DNA of 64,000 bases, from positions 29,472 to 93,471 of the forward strand of contig CATLDC010000008.1 in assembly GCA_949902595.1 (NCBI GenBank), written 5' to 3'. Within the stretch, counting starts at the first letter, position 1; each line of letters starts with the position of its first letter. Positions 9,978-18,131 of this stretch are shown piece after piece. Under the pieces are notes generated by a model. It was not told where the DNA came from. It saw only the letters and a list, made by a program, of their open reading frames with translations, and did no database searches. Made by a program: the position numbers and the translations under genes. Source of the DNA: an uncultured Candidatus Melainabacteria bacterium (GTDB lineage Bacteria; Cyanobacteriota; Vampirovibrionia; Gastranaerophilales; Gastranaerophilaceae).

Positions 9978-10750
9978 CGCTCAAAGAATACCTTAAAACA
10001 CTCGGGGTTGATGTTAATATCGGAAAAACAAAGGCACGAGGAAACAAAGGGATATTTATAGGCGGACAGGAAAAATACAGGATTGATATTTCTAAAGACC
10101 TGCCGGACGAGAAAATATTGCCGGTAATTTGTCATGAGTTTGCGCATTTTGTGCACTACACCTATGATTCAAGCCTCAAGACACTGGATTTTGTTTTTGA
10201 GGATATGACAGACGAGAATTGGGAAGAGCTTGTAAATATTACAGTTAAAGATATCCCGAAAGATTTTGCAGCCAATTTATACAGCAAAAAAGACGAGTTA
10301 AATCAGGAAATCAAATCAATTGCGTCAGAAATAAAGAAGTCCATTCCGGATTTCAAGATTTCAAGCCCGTATAAGCTAATAGAAAAACGAATTAAGGCTC
10401 CGGTTAAGTATCTTCTAAGCTATGACAGGGTTAGGGTTTTAAATCAGGTTTATTCGATTGAGAATCTGACGGTTGATTTTCCGGAATTATCAAAAGAAGA
10501 GTATTTGTATATTATTCTAAAATCAAAGCAGCGCGCAGTTTCACGGATTAATTCAAGGATAGCGAAGCTCAATAGGTACTACAACAAGCCAACAGAGCTT
10601 TTTGCAAGGTTTTGCGAGCTCTATTTTACTGACAAAATAAAATCACAAAAAATAGCGCCTGAGCTTACGCAAAGATTCAACCAGATAATCAGTTCAAACA
10701 ATATCCCTGAATTTACCGGATTTTCACAGGTTATTTCAAAGTTTGCTTAA
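9950..10750 (+). CDS. Zincin-like metallopeptidase-fold protein
   Basis: I place the start at ATG 9950 (MACKRNRSVALKEYL), overlapping cutA by 28 bases. A longer frame begins at 9788 but its extra part merely shadows cutA. The protein has an HExxH zinc site in ICHEFAHFVHYTYD (about residue 64) and a plausible third ligand downstream in KPTELFARFCELYF, where the Glu of ELF or CEL could complete a gluzincin site. There is no signal peptide, so the protein is likely cytoplasmic. The spacing is reminiscent of the ImmA/IrrE or SprT classes, but I cannot assign a family. The CutA neighbour suggests nothing specific. Confidence 0.8.
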   Translation: MACKRNRSVALKEYLKTLGVDVNIGKTKARGNKGIFIGGQEKYRIDISKDLPDEKILPVICHEFAHFVHYTYDSSLKTLDFVFEDMTDENWEELVNITVKDIPKDFAANLYSKKDELNQEIKSIASEIKKSIPDFKISSPYKLIEKRIKAPVKYLLSYDRVRVLNQVYSIENLTVDFPELSKEEYLYIILKSKQRAVSRINSRIAKLNRYYNKPTELFARFCELYFTDKIKSQKIAPELTQRFNQIISSNNIPEFTGFSQVISKFA

Positions 10751-10823
10751 TATTTTTTAAAACATGCTTTATTTTTTTATAAATTTTATATACAATATAA
10801 ATAAGAGAAAGAGAGTGTAGCGC

Positions 10824-11612
10824 ATGGGAATAATATCAAATTACAACAAACCCAGCCGGAAGGATGATATACGGCTGCTTACGATAATTATTGCTGTATT
10901 TTTGCTTGTGGTGTGGTTATTTACGCCTCCCGGAAACAAGTTTATGGAGATGTGTTTTTACGGAAACCACATTAAGCACTTTTTTGCAAACATCACTAAT
11001 AACAGCGAAAGCACGGAGTATATTTTCCACAGGAATAATGCGATTTACATAGCCAAAATGTACAAAGGTAAGAACGCTCAAAGAGCTATTGCCGAGATGG
11101 ATTTGGCGATTAAAACAATTCCTGCTTATGTTAATGACTATGAATTAAAAACTCTCTACAAAGACAGAGCATACATCAAGCTTTATGTAGGTGATTATAA
11201 AGGTGCTTTGAACGACTTTTTGCATTCCGGAAGCATTGAGTTCAATGATAATTTGAAAGTTGCTATGCTTCTTAAAGAAAACGGAAACTACAGGGATGCT
11301 TTATCATACTGTAACGCAATACTTGACAAAGACCCTACAGCTTACACAGGTTTTGCTTGTACTGCGGAGTTGTACGCATCATTGAAACGCTATGATGTGG
11401 CAATCAGGGTATGGGACTTATTAATTGACAGAAAGAAAAACAATCCGAGAGCATATATGGACAGAGCCAAGCTCAAAAAAGCTATTGGCGACATGAAAGG
11501 CTACGAAAGCGATGTGAAACTTGCAAAAGAATATTCACCATCAATAGATGAAAACGATTCCATAATCTATGATGCGCTTCATCCGAAGATACTTGCTCTT
11601 CCTATCAAATAA
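10824..11612 (+). CDS. Membrane-anchored TPR protein
   Basis: The 262-residue protein has a cytoplasmic basic N-terminus, one membrane helix at about residues 19-35 (LLTIIIAVFLLVVWLF), then at least three TPR-like helix pairs: AQRAIAEMDLAIKTIP, YKDRAYIKLYVGDYKGALNDF, NYRDALSYCNAILDKDP and AYMDRAKLKKAIGDM. TPR arrays mediate protein-protein contacts, here presumably on the outer face of the membrane. An AT-rich gap of 73 bases separates it from the previous gene and contains TACAAT at 10791, a possible -10 box. The function is unknown. Confidence 0.85.
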   Translation: MGIISNYNKPSRKDDIRLLTIIIAVFLLVVWLFTPPGNKFMEMCFYGNHIKHFFANITNNSESTEYIFHRNNAIYIAKMYKGKNAQRAIAEMDLAIKTIPAYVNDYELKTLYKDRAYIKLYVGDYKGALNDFLHSGSIEFNDNLKVAMLLKENGNYRDALSYCNAILDKDPTAYTGFACTAELYASLKRYDVAIRVWDLLIDRKKNNPRAYMDRAKLKKAIGDMKGYESDVKLAKEYSPSIDENDSIIYDALHPKILALPIK

Positions 11613-11643
11613 ATCTTAATAATTAATTAATGTCCTTAGCACC

Positions 11644-11672
11644 TTGTTTGTTCTAAAATATTATTGTATATC
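11644..11672 (+). promoter_or_regulatory. Putative nadB promoter
   Basis: TTGTTT (11644-11649) and TATATC (11667-11672) are spaced by 17 bp, with a TG just before the -10 box. They lie 24 bases upstream of the nadB ATG. The -10 match is moderate. Confidence 0.45.
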
Positions 11673-11695
11673 AGGCTTGAGGTGAAACAAAAATA

Positions 11696-13309
11696 ATGAA
11701 ATATTCCGAATATTCCGTGGTAGTAGTAGGAAGCGGTGCAGCAGGACTTTATGCAGCATTGAAAATATCACAGCAAATTAATTTACCCGATGGAGTTCTT
11801 CTGGTAACAAAATCAGAGCTGGGCGAAAGCAACTCAAAATACGCTCAAGGCGGAATCGTTGGAGTTGTTCATCAAAATCCTGAAGACAGCGTGGAATCCC
11901 ATGTTCAAGACACCCTCAAAGCCGGCGCAGGCCTGAACGACAGAAAGGCCGTCGAATACATTTCAGAGGCGTCAGACGAAGTTGTTAACGACCTGATTGC
12001 AAACGGGGTAAAATTCGACACAAATCCTAACGGAGACCTGACATTCACACTGGAAGCAGCACACAGCATCAGAAGGATTCTGCATGCCGGAGGTGACGCA
12101 ACAGGAAAGGGAATCACAACAGCGCTTTGCAAAGATGTGCGCGATGACAGCAACATAACTGTTGTTGAAAACTCAATGGCTGTTGAGCTTCTGGTAAATT
12201 CTGACAGCGAATGCAAGGGTATTATTCTCTATAACGAACTCACAGGCGAGCACGAAATCGTTTACACATCCGCTGTAATCCTTGCAACGGGCGGGCTCGG
12301 TCAGTTGTACAAATTTACAACCAATCCTGATGGAGCTACTGGAGACGGAATTGACCTTGCCTACAACGCAGGAGCGATTATTCAGGACATGGAGTTTGTG
12401 CAATTCCACCCGACGGCTCTTGCGATAAGCCCTGACAACAAGAACAGGTTCCTGATTTCAGAGGCAGTACGCGGTGAGGGCGCAAAACTCGTCAATACAA
12501 CGGGCGAGCAGTTTATGTCAAAATACCACGACAAAAGGGAGCTTGCACCGAGAGATATTGTGACAAGGGCTATTTTCAGTGAGATGCAGAAAAACCACTC
12601 GTTCAATGTGTTTCTAAACGCGTCAATTATTGACCAGAACAAATTATTCAAGCGTTTTCCAACGATTTCCAAACGCTGCAACGAAAACGGGATAGATATT
12701 TCTAAAAAGCCGATACCTGTTGCCCCTGCGGCTCACTATTCAATGGGCGGGATAAAAGCAACGGTGGAAGGAAGGACTTCTGTAAAAGGCTTATACGCAA
12801 TTGGGGAATGCGCGTCAACAGGGTTGCACGGAGCAAACAGACTTGCGAGCAACTCGCTTCTTGAGTGCGTTGTATGCGCTTATGAGCTTGCGGATTATCT
12901 TTCTTTTGCAAACCTTACAACTCCTAAAAAGATTGATGAAAACATCATGAAAACAATTGATTTGTATTCTTGTCCTTTGAGCGAAGTTGATTACGATACA
13001 GAGGCTCTCAAGCAGAAACTCAAGGATTTGATGTGGTCAAATGTAGGTATAATCCGAAACGAGGCTGACTTGTTAAAGGCTCAAGGCTTGATTAACCAAT
13101 ACAAGCAGGAATTTCAGAGGAACAGAAAATGCCTCAATCAGGATGAATACGAATACAGAAACATGCTAACGGCAGCTTCTTTGATTGTGGAAGGGGCTTT
13201 GAACAGAAAAGAATCACGCGGCGCGCATTCACGTTCCGACTATCCGGTAACAGATTCAAGCGCGCAGCATTCTGATATAACAAGAGAGAAGGAATTAATT
13301 TTATGCTAA
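11696..13309 (+). CDS. nadB: L-aspartate oxidase
   Basis: NadB oxidises L-aspartate to iminoaspartate, the first step of de novo NAD synthesis. The 537-residue length is typical. Seen in the sequence are the FAD dinucleotide fold VVGSGAAGLYAALK, ESNSKYAQGG, HAGGDATGKGI, EFVQFHPTAL, the active-site region EAVRGEGAKLVN, LAPRDIVTRAI, and the flavin-binding AAHYSMGGIK with GLHGANRLASNSLLE. The C-terminal ESRGAHSRSDYP motif is usual for this family and for succinate dehydrogenase flavoproteins; the nadC neighbour settles the choice. The gene overlaps nadC by 7 bases. No nadA (quinolinate synthase) is in the window. Confidence 0.97.
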   Translation: MKYSEYSVVVVGSGAAGLYAALKISQQINLPDGVLLVTKSELGESNSKYAQGGIVGVVHQNPEDSVESHVQDTLKAGAGLNDRKAVEYISEASDEVVNDLIANGVKFDTNPNGDLTFTLEAAHSIRRILHAGGDATGKGITTALCKDVRDDSNITVVENSMAVELLVNSDSECKGIILYNELTGEHEIVYTSAVILATGGLGQLYKFTTNPDGATGDGIDLAYNAGAIIQDMEFVQFHPTALAISPDNKNRFLISEAVRGEGAKLVNTTGEQFMSKYHDKRELAPRDIVTRAIFSEMQKNHSFNVFLNASIIDQNKLFKRFPTISKRCNENGIDISKKPIPVAPAAHYSMGGIKATVEGRTSVKGLYAIGECASTGLHGANRLASNSLLECVVCAYELADYLSFANLTTPKKIDENIMKTIDLYSCPLSEVDYDTEALKQKLKDLMWSNVGIIRNEADLLKAQGLINQYKQEFQRNRKCLNQDEYEYRNMLTAASLIVEGALNRKESRGAHSRSDYPVTDSSAQHSDITREKELILC

Positions 13310-14133
13310 ACAATTTTTTTATAGAAGACCATGTTAAAAACGCGCTCCAGGAAGACATCGGATTCGGAGACATCACAACAGATTACCTTACAAACGAAGA
13401 AGACGAAATGACCTGTACATTAAACACCCGTGTCGACGGTATTTTCTGCGGGAAAAATGTATTTGAGTCAGTGTTTAGAATCCTTTCTCCAAAGATTGAA
13501 ATAAAATTCTACTTTAACGACGGTGATGAGATAAAAAAAGGTGACAAAATTGCTGACATCAAAGGTCCTGCAAGATACATACTTATGGGCGAAAGAACTG
13601 CTCTGAACTACATCCAGCGCATGAGCGGGATTGCAACAGAAACAAACAAATACCAGAAGGCTGTCGGTGAATACAAGGCAAAAATCGTTGACACAAGAAA
13701 GACTACACCGGGGTTCCGCGCTTTTGAAAAATATTCTGTAAAGACAGGCGGCGGAAGCTTGCACAGATTTAACCTTTCAGACTGCGCAATGATTAAGGAT
13801 AACCACATCAAGTATGCAGGCTCACTTACAAAGGCTGTTGAAAAATTGAGGCAGCACATTTCTCATGCGCACAAAATTGAGGTTGAATGCGATACTATTG
13901 AGCAGGTCAAAGAGGCTGTTGCCTGCGGCGCAGATATTATTATGTTGGATAACATGGGTCTTGATATGATGAGAGAGTGCGTAAAGCTGATTAACGGAAG
14001 GGCGATTGTTGAGGCTAGTGGAAACGTTAACCTTGCTACAATGCACGACATTGCAGCAACAGGAGTTGACATAATTTCTTCAAGCGCAATAGTTGCAAAA
14101 GCACCTACACTTGATTTAGGATTAGATATGTAA
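13303..14133 (+). CDS. nadC: Nicotinate-nucleotide pyrophosphorylase (carboxylating)
   Basis: NadC converts quinolinate and PRPP to nicotinate mononucleotide. The 276 residues show the family blocks: EDIGFGDITTDYL at the N-terminus, GERTALNYIQRMSGIAT, the substrate-binding VDTRKTTPGFRAFEKYSVKTGGG with HRFNLSDCAMIKDNH, EVECDTIEQVKEA, IMLDNMG and the closing VEASGNVNL and GVDIISSSA. It is translationally coupled to nadB and ends 8 bases before tRNA-Arg, so the tRNA may be read from the same transcript. Confidence 0.97.
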   Translation: MLNNFFIEDHVKNALQEDIGFGDITTDYLTNEEDEMTCTLNTRVDGIFCGKNVFESVFRILSPKIEIKFYFNDGDEIKKGDKIADIKGPARYILMGERTALNYIQRMSGIATETNKYQKAVGEYKAKIVDTRKTTPGFRAFEKYSVKTGGGSLHRFNLSDCAMIKDNHIKYAGSLTKAVEKLRQHISHAHKIEVECDTIEQVKEAVACGADIIMLDNMGLDMMRECVKLINGRAIVEASGNVNLATMHDIAATGVDIISSSAIVAKAPTLDLGLDM

Positions 14134-14141
14134 GTAAATAC

Positions 14142-14215
14142 CTCCTTGTAGCTCAGTTGGATAGAGCGCAGGTCTCCGAAGCCTGAGGTCATGGGTTCAA
14201 TTCCCGTCAAGGAGG
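14142..14215 (+). tRNA. tRNA-Arg (anticodon CCG), prophage integration target
   Basis: A full cloverleaf can be drawn. The acceptor stem is CTCCTTG/CAAGGAG (7 bp), the D stem GCTC/GAGC, and the anticodon stem CAGGT/GCCTG with loop CTCCGAA, so the anticodon is CCG at 14176-14178. The T stem is ATGGG/CCCGT with loop TTCAATT, and the discriminator base is G. CCA is not encoded. The part from 14173 onward is the att core, so its 3' half is phage-supplied but identical in sequence, and the tRNA stays functional. Confidence 0.95.
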
Positions 14216-14223
14216 AGTTTATT
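14173..14223 (+). repeat. attL core (51-bp direct repeat)
   Basis: It is identical over 51 bases to 57451-57501 and the identity ends sharply at both sides (G versus T before, T versus A after). It begins in the anticodon arm of the tRNA gene and runs 8 bases past its end. Confidence 0.97.
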
Positions 14224-14288
14224 TGGGTGGCTTTTAGACTTTTTGTTTGTTTGTGAAACATATAGTAAAATGATGAATTTTTATTAAT

Positions 14289-14308
14289 TTGGCACAAAAT
14301 TGGCACAA
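14289..14308 (+). promoter_or_regulatory. Tandem TTGGCACAA boxes, probable integrase arm sites (left)
   Basis: Two copies of TTGGCACAA start at 14289 and 14300, an 11-bp step of about one helical turn. They lie 65 bases from the att core and just past the integrase stop codon. A matching pair lies beside attR. I infer arm-type integrase binding sites. Confidence 0.6.
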
Positions 14309-14315
14309 CGGATTA

Positions 14316-15332
14316 CTATCGCATATATGAATCCAATATTTCTGCTGCCTTTTGAATTTGAAAGACAGTCTGTGCAAGGTAACATTCTGTTGTAGCTAAC
14401 TCAGAATGTGCGTACCAATATTGAATAGTACGAATATTCACCCCCTCTTCTAAAAGCCAAGTACCTACTGTACGCCTTAAATCATGAAAGCGAAAATCGT
14501 TAATGCCTGCACGAAATAATGCACTCTTAAATGCTTTCTTTATATCTGTATATGGTTTGCCTGTCTTCGGATTTATAAAGACATAACCAGATGTTTTTAC
14601 ATCTAATGATTGAAGTAAGTTATATAAAGTGTCTGTTATTGGAAGCTTGATTGACTTCTTACCTTTATTCTCCGATTTCAATAACTCTATTGTCCTGGAG
14701 TTTAAGTCTATTTGTTCCCAGCGCAATTTTAATACGTTCTGCTTTCTAAAGCCCGTTTGTAATGCAGCCGTTACAATTGCTAAATGCATTGGAGATAGCT
14801 CAGCTCTTAATCTAAACCACTCTTCTTTTGTCAGATACCTATATCTTGAACCATCTTCTGCGTATTTCTTAACCTTATTTGCCGGATTGTAATTTATTAG
14901 TTCGTCATTAATAAGTATATTATAAGCCCGTTTTAAAGCCGATACATACCTATTTACAGTTGCTTTCGATTTTCCTGTATCCAGTAGATATACTCTGAAA
15001 GATTCTACATCAGATGGCTTTATCGTTAATATGTTCTTCCTTTTATCAAAAAATTGAAGCATTACACGAGCATATAAATGAGCTTTTGCCAAATCTTTAT
15101 TATTTGCTCTGCATACCTCCAAATACTTCTCCATAAGAAAAGAGAAGGAAAATACTTTCTCCTTCTCTTCTAATAAACCTCTCTGCCTTAAGCGTATTTT
15201 ATATCTTTCGGCATCTTCTAAAGCTTTAGCTTCTTCCTTGGTTTTGGCTCCGGTACAAGGTAAATGATATCTCTCACCATTGATTCGACCTCTGCAATAC
15301 CACCTGCCATTGTTATGCCTATAAACACCCAC
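14316..15332 (-). CDS. int: Phage tyrosine-family integrase
   Basis: The 338-residue recombinase has an N-terminal arm-binding-type domain (GVYRHNNGRWYCRGRINGERYH), a core-binding SAM-like domain at about 60-165 and a C-terminal catalytic domain. The catalytic residues are visible: Arg in TGFRKQNVLKLRW, Lys in SENKGKKS, HDLRR, His in WYAHSEL and the nucleophile Tyr in TTECYLAQ. The usual LGH is replaced by YAH, a mild variation. It lies next to attL, is read toward it, and overlaps the excisionase-like gene by 14 bases. It should act on the tRNA-Arg att core. Confidence 0.96.
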   Translation of the reverse strand: MGVYRHNNGRWYCRGRINGERYHLPCTGAKTKEEAKALEDAERYKIRLRQRGLLEEKEKVFSFSFLMEKYLEVCRANNKDLAKAHLYARVMLQFFDKRKNILTIKPSDVESFRVYLLDTGKSKATVNRYVSALKRAYNILINDELINYNPANKVKKYAEDGSRYRYLTKEEWFRLRAELSPMHLAIVTAALQTGFRKQNVLKLRWEQIDLNSRTIELLKSENKGKKSIKLPITDTLYNLLQSLDVKTSGYVFINPKTGKPYTDIKKAFKSALFRAGINDFRFHDLRRTVGTWLLEEGVNIRTIQYWYAHSELATTECYLAQTVFQIQKAAEILDSYMR

Positions 15333-15507
15333 TTATCCAATCCTCTAGTTTTGATTTTATAAACCTTGTTGTGCCTTTCTTTGTGTCCGGTAATTTAAAG
15401 ATGGCTGATTCCGGTATCTTATTTCGATTTAACCAGGTTCTTACCGTACTTTCTTCTACTTTAAATAATTTACTAACTTCTTTTGTTGTTAATAATTCAA
15501 TCTCCAT
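15319..15507 (-). CDS. Excisionase/AlpA-like winged-HTH protein
   Basis: The 62-residue protein begins MEIELLTTKEVSKLFKVEESTVRTWLNRNKIP, a typical MerR/excisionase helix-turn-helix, followed by a basic segment (TTRFIKSKLEDWI) that fits the wing of DNA-binding Xis proteins. AGAGGAAGTA precedes the ATG. Its position directly upstream of int and its overlap with it make a recombination-directionality factor the most likely role. An AlpA-type transcription regulator is the alternative. Confidence 0.82.
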   Translation of the reverse strand: MEIELLTTKEVSKLFKVEESTVRTWLNRNKIPESAIFKLPDTKKGTTRFIKSKLEDWISGCL

Positions 15508-15694
15508 TACTTCCTCTTTCTATTATTTCCATAATTCTTTTTGATAAAATTCCCTCATCCGTAAGGTATAAATCATTGCTTGTTAGTAGTTCGTCTTTTG
15601 ATAAACTCCCACAACAGAACTCTTCTATCTTTCTTATGATTGCTTCAAGCTTATTGATTTTCCACATTACAATCTTTGCTTCGTAGTGTTTCAT
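15497..15694 (-). CDS. Small phage protein, unknown function
   Basis: This 65-residue protein begins MKHYEAKIVMWKINKLEAI and is mostly helical and charged, with a vicinal Cys pair (FCCGSL). It overlaps both neighbours, as is common in compact early phage operons. An internal ATG gives MWKINKLEAI as an alternative start. No family is recognised. Confidence 0.6.
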   Translation of the reverse strand: MKHYEAKIVMWKINKLEAIIRKIEEFCCGSLSKDELLTSNDLYLTDEGILSKRIMEIIERGSNGD

Positions 15695-15929
15695 CTTTCA
15701 TACCTATCTGTTCCATAATCCTATCTCTTAAGAAATTTCGAAAATCCTTACCTTGCATAAGTTCTGTTATAGTACCTTTAATATAACCCCTAACACATTC
15801 TGTAATTATAGCATTCAGCCTATTTATATCTTTAAATATGGCTTCATTTATTGCTTCCGGTAAAACAGCCTTAATATATTTTTCTAATTCCTCTGTCTTT
15901 TCCGGTTTAAAATCTATAGTTAAATACAT
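15651..15929 (-). CDS. Small phage protein, unknown function
   Basis: This 92-residue protein is rich in Glu, Ile and Lys, and the ATG is preceded by GGGGGTG. The sequence (KPEKTEELEKYIKAVLPEAIN) suggests amphipathic helices with no cysteine motif until the end. It overlaps the next gene by 44 bases. The function is unknown. Confidence 0.65.
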   Translation of the reverse strand: MYLTIDFKPEKTEELEKYIKAVLPEAINEAIFKDINRLNAIITECVRGYIKGTITELMQGKDFRNFLRDRIMEQIGMKDETLRSKDCNVENQ

Positions 15930-15967
15930 GGTTCACCCCCGTCTATTATTATCTCTTTATCTGTCAT
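15920..15967 (-). CDS. Possible 15-codon leader peptide
   Basis: The ATG at 15967 follows AAGGAGAAAATA and overlaps the previous stop (TAATG). The 15-residue product overlaps the start of the next gene by 10 bases, an arrangement that could couple translation. It may not be a functional peptide. Confidence 0.3.
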   Translation of the reverse strand: MTDKEIIIDGGEPCI

Positions 15968-16143
15968 TATTTTCTCCTTGCTTTTGATTTCTCTAAAAAA
16001 TCTTCAATAGCCCTACTGGTATCGTCTAACTGTTCATTTATTTCATCTAAATGCTCAGCTATTTCTGTAAATGTTATATCGTTCGGGCATTCAATACTCG
16101 CACACCAAGCACAATCTATACCCCTACATTTTTTGTCTGTCAT
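15967..16143 (-). CDS. Small Cys-rich phage protein (58 aa)
   Basis: The 58-residue frame begins MTDKKCRGIDCAWCASIEC and ends with a helical acidic-to-basic segment (EIAEHLDEINEQL, then EKSKARRK). The four cysteines in the first 19 residues (CX4CX2CX4C) suggest a metal-binding knuckle. The start lies within the end of the upstream gene and the stop is fused to the next ATG, so the gene is packed into the operon. No family is recognised. Confidence 0.6.
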   Translation of the reverse strand: MTDKKCRGIDCAWCASIECPNDITFTEIAEHLDEINEQLDDTSRAIEDFLEKSKARRK

Positions 16144-16318
16144 AACTCCACCATAACTCGGAAGCCTTTATTTGCGCTTCTTCTATTGTTTCAACATTGC
16201 CAATAGCTAGATTTAATAAAAATTTATTAACATCTTCTGCAACTTTATATTCGTCTATGATTTCGGCTAATCGCACATCTATTTCGCCTAAGTATTCAAT
16301 TATTTTATCTTTGTCCAT
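16124..16318 (-). CDS. Small phage protein, unknown function
   Basis: This 64-residue acidic helical protein begins MDKDKIIEYLGEIDVRLAEI and ends with an aromatic motif (ELWWSYDRQKM). GAGGTG upstream comes from the end of the preceding gene. No domain is recognised. Confidence 0.65.
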   Translation of the reverse strand: MDKDKIIEYLGEIDVRLAEIIDEYKVAEDVNKFLLNLAIGNVETIEEAQIKASELWWSYDRQKM

Positions 16319-16321
16319 TCT

Positions 16322-16522
16322 TTACACCTCATTATATAAACGTAATTTATTTTTCAACTCGTCATTTTCTTCTCTTAGAACTTTACAAAGTTCATCTTTT
16401 GTATCCAAACATTTTTCAAGAATCTTGCTATAATATTCCAGCCGGTCGTACTTTGTTTCTAAATCTGCTAATTTTAATAAAAGTTCGTTTTCGCAATCTT
16501 TACATTTATCTGGCATTGTCAT
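16322..16522 (-). CDS. Small coiled-coil protein with N-terminal CxxC
   Basis: The chosen start (MTMPDKCKDCENELL) overlaps the preceding stop by four bases (ATGA) and has AGGAGAT 8 bases upstream. A frame start 30 bases earlier is possible but unneeded. The rest is a coiled coil (LADLETKYDRLEYYSKILEK, LREENDELKNKL). Small proteins of this kind are frequent in phage early operons, and I cannot name a function. Confidence 0.65.
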   Translation of the reverse strand: MTMPDKCKDCENELLLKLADLETKYDRLEYYSKILEKCLDTKDELCKVLREENDELKNKLRLYNEV

Positions 16523-16911
16523 TTTTCTAGTATCTCCTTTACTGCTGTACATTGTTTACTATCTAATTTTTGCCGGAGCCTTGTTAAGAATCCAGCCAAA
16601 GCTTGTCCAAAATCTTTATGTGCATACTGTATAGAATCCCCGCATTCTGCAATCACAAATTCCTTATTAATATACAAAAATTCCAGGTCTATTCGCTGTA
16701 TTGTAAGATACTTAATCAGTTCTAACTGCTTTTCTGCGGTGAATGGCGGATAGTATTCATCAGAATCATACCAAGTACAATCCAAGCAATCGCCTTCACA
16801 AATATCTTGCGCATACAATCCGTTTGAGTCTTCTATTATATCCTCATTAGTGCATCCCAAATGATGTGTGTTAACTCCATATTTCTCATACATTTCATCT
16901 ATTGCGCTCAT
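16519..16911 (-). CDS. Hypothetical phage early protein
   Basis: This 130-residue protein begins MSAIDEMYEKYGVNTHHLGC. Its middle has the cysteines CEGDCLDCTWYD, close in style to the nearby 58-residue protein (DCAWC), so the operon seems to carry several small metal-knuckle proteins. The C-terminal half is helical. It is coupled to both neighbours by overlaps. The function is unknown. Confidence 0.68.
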   Translation of the reverse strand: MSAIDEMYEKYGVNTHHLGCTNEDIIEDSNGLYAQDICEGDCLDCTWYDSDEYYPPFTAEKQLELIKYLTIQRIDLEFLYINKEFVIAECGDSIQYAHKDFGQALAGFLTRLRQKLDSKQCTAVKEILEK

Positions 16912-17171
16912 TGCTTCTCCTTACTTTCCTTTAGCTCGCAATAGTCTATGATTTTATCTATACAGTCTTGTCTGTTCATAACACTAAATAAATCGCAAAG
17001 TCGATACGCAAATTCTTTATTGAATCTATATAATTGCATTGTACGGTTTTTTACTTTCGATATAGTTCTGAATTTTTCAAAACCATACCTGCCCATATAT
17101 GTATACATTCTATTTAATGACAAGCCTGTTATCTTCGATAATTCTGATACAGTACATAACTTTTCTTTCAT
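16908..17171 (-). CDS. Putative HTH DNA-binding protein
   Basis: The 87-residue protein starts MKEKLCTVSELSKITGLSLNRMYTYMGRYGFEKFRT, which reads as a helix-turn-helix of the MerR/excisionase or resolvase type (TVSELSKITGLSLNRMYTYM). A basic stretch and a helical C-terminus follow. It overlaps its downstream neighbour by four bases. An early regulatory role is inferred from the motif only. Confidence 0.68.
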   Translation of the reverse strand: MKEKLCTVSELSKITGLSLNRMYTYMGRYGFEKFRTISKVKNRTMQLYRFNKEFAYRLCDLFSVMNRQDCIDKIIDYCELKESKEKQ

Positions 17172-17195
17172 AATTAACCTCTAAATAAAATCATA

Positions 17196-17477
17196 TTAAT
17201 GACTAAATTTGAACCCGACATTATACTTTTCTCGTTCCTTGTTTGCAGCTCTTACTCGCGCTAAATTAGAAAAATCTATCTTTTTAAATTTCTCTGACAA
17301 GTATTTTGCCTGCTCTTCGGTAATTTCCCCGTAATCTAAAGCTGTTTGAACTTTATTAACCAATTCTTTTTTCTCGTCAATCAACCTTCCAGCTCTAGCC
17401 CTAGGAGTATTAACAAGTTCTTGATATTTTCTTAAAGAATGCTCTAAACAGCTTGTGAAAAACTCATAAGTAGACAT
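17196..17477 (-). CDS. Hypothetical phage early protein
   Basis: The 93-residue protein is basic and helical: RARAGRLIDEKKELVNKVQTAL, then EITEEQAKYLSEKFKKIDF. The ATG overlaps the stop of the upstream gene by one base. It has no recognisable motif. A role in nucleic-acid binding is possible from the charge but unproven. Confidence 0.65.
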   Translation of the reverse strand: MSTYEFFTSCLEHSLRKYQELVNTPRARAGRLIDEKKELVNKVQTALDYGEITEEQAKYLSEKFKKIDFSNLARVRAANKEREKYNVGFKFSH

Positions 17478-17704
17478 TATCTATCTCCTATTACATATTT
17501 TGTAAACAACTCTATAATTTCATTCTCTGATAGGCGCCTTGATGTTTTAACTGTCATTGTGCCTTGCTCCTTGTCTACAATAATCTCCATATCGCCATCC
17601 TGGTATTTTTCCTCCGCTCCGTAAAGCCTTATTCGTTTTTTACCCAAATTAAATAAATTTATTAAAAATCTAAGCATTACCTTCTTTTTACCTCTTCCTT
17701 TCAT
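17477..17704 (-). CDS. Hypothetical phage early protein
   Basis: This 75-residue protein has a basic hydrophobic N-terminus (MLRFLINLFNLGKKRIRLYG from an internal ATG) and a beta-rich middle (DMEIIVDKEQGTMTVKTSRRLSENEI). The internal ATG nine residues in may be the true start. The function is unknown. Confidence 0.6.
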   Translation of the reverse strand: MKGRGKKKVMLRFLINLFNLGKKRIRLYGAEEKYQDGDMEIIVDKEQGTMTVKTSRRLSENEIIELFTKYVIGDR

Positions 17705-17709
17705 AAATG

Positions 17710-18087
17710 CTATAAAAAGCTAATCTCTACCTCTATCCGAGGGTTATCTCTGTCCAACAAAACTCGTGAACCATCAGTCGAGCATATAATATTTGAATTG
17801 TCATCACTAAATACCCCTGATTTAACTAAAGCATCAGAAATAGCTTGCAGATATCCCATTAAATCGCTTTTATAATCCCTGTCCTTATAAAATATACATT
17901 TAAGATTGCAAGCCATGTTAATGGGGCTGCTAGTGGGCTTAGATGACGATATAAAAGCACATACTGCTCTTTCAAATTCTCGATATTGTTTACTAGGAAG
18001 CAATAACATTCTTCCTGTTTTTAATGTGACTATATTTGAGTGGTTCTTCTTAGTTCTCGGTTTTATTGGTATTGTAAATTTTATCAT
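17710..18087 (-). CDS. rusA: RusA-family Holliday-junction resolvase
   Basis: I choose ATG 18087 (MIKFTIPIKPRTKKNHSNI), preceded by GAGGGGAA. A GTG at 18141 would add 18 residues and overlap dnaB. The 125-residue protein has the RusA layout: a basic start IPIKPRTKKNH, then YKSDLMGYLQAISDALVKSGVFSDDNSNI with the acidic metal-binding residues, and DRDNPRIEVEI at the end. RusA cuts four-way junctions during phage recombination or replication. Its place beside DnaB, SSB and the recombinases fits. Confidence 0.88.
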   Translation of the reverse strand: MIKFTIPIKPRTKKNHSNIVTLKTGRMLLLPSKQYREFERAVCAFISSSKPTSSPINMACNLKCIFYKDRDYKSDLMGYLQAISDALVKSGVFSDDNSNIICSTDGSRVLLDRDNPRIEVEISFL

Positions 18088-18131
18088 TTCCCCTCTTTCT
18101 GCTTTAAGTTTGTAGTTTTTATACCAGCTAA

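Noticed and set aside
13863..14306. 147-codon minus-strand frame over nadC and tRNA-Arg
   Set aside because: It is antisense to nadC, and its SLTGIEPMTSGFG section is translated tRNA antisense, a common false gene.
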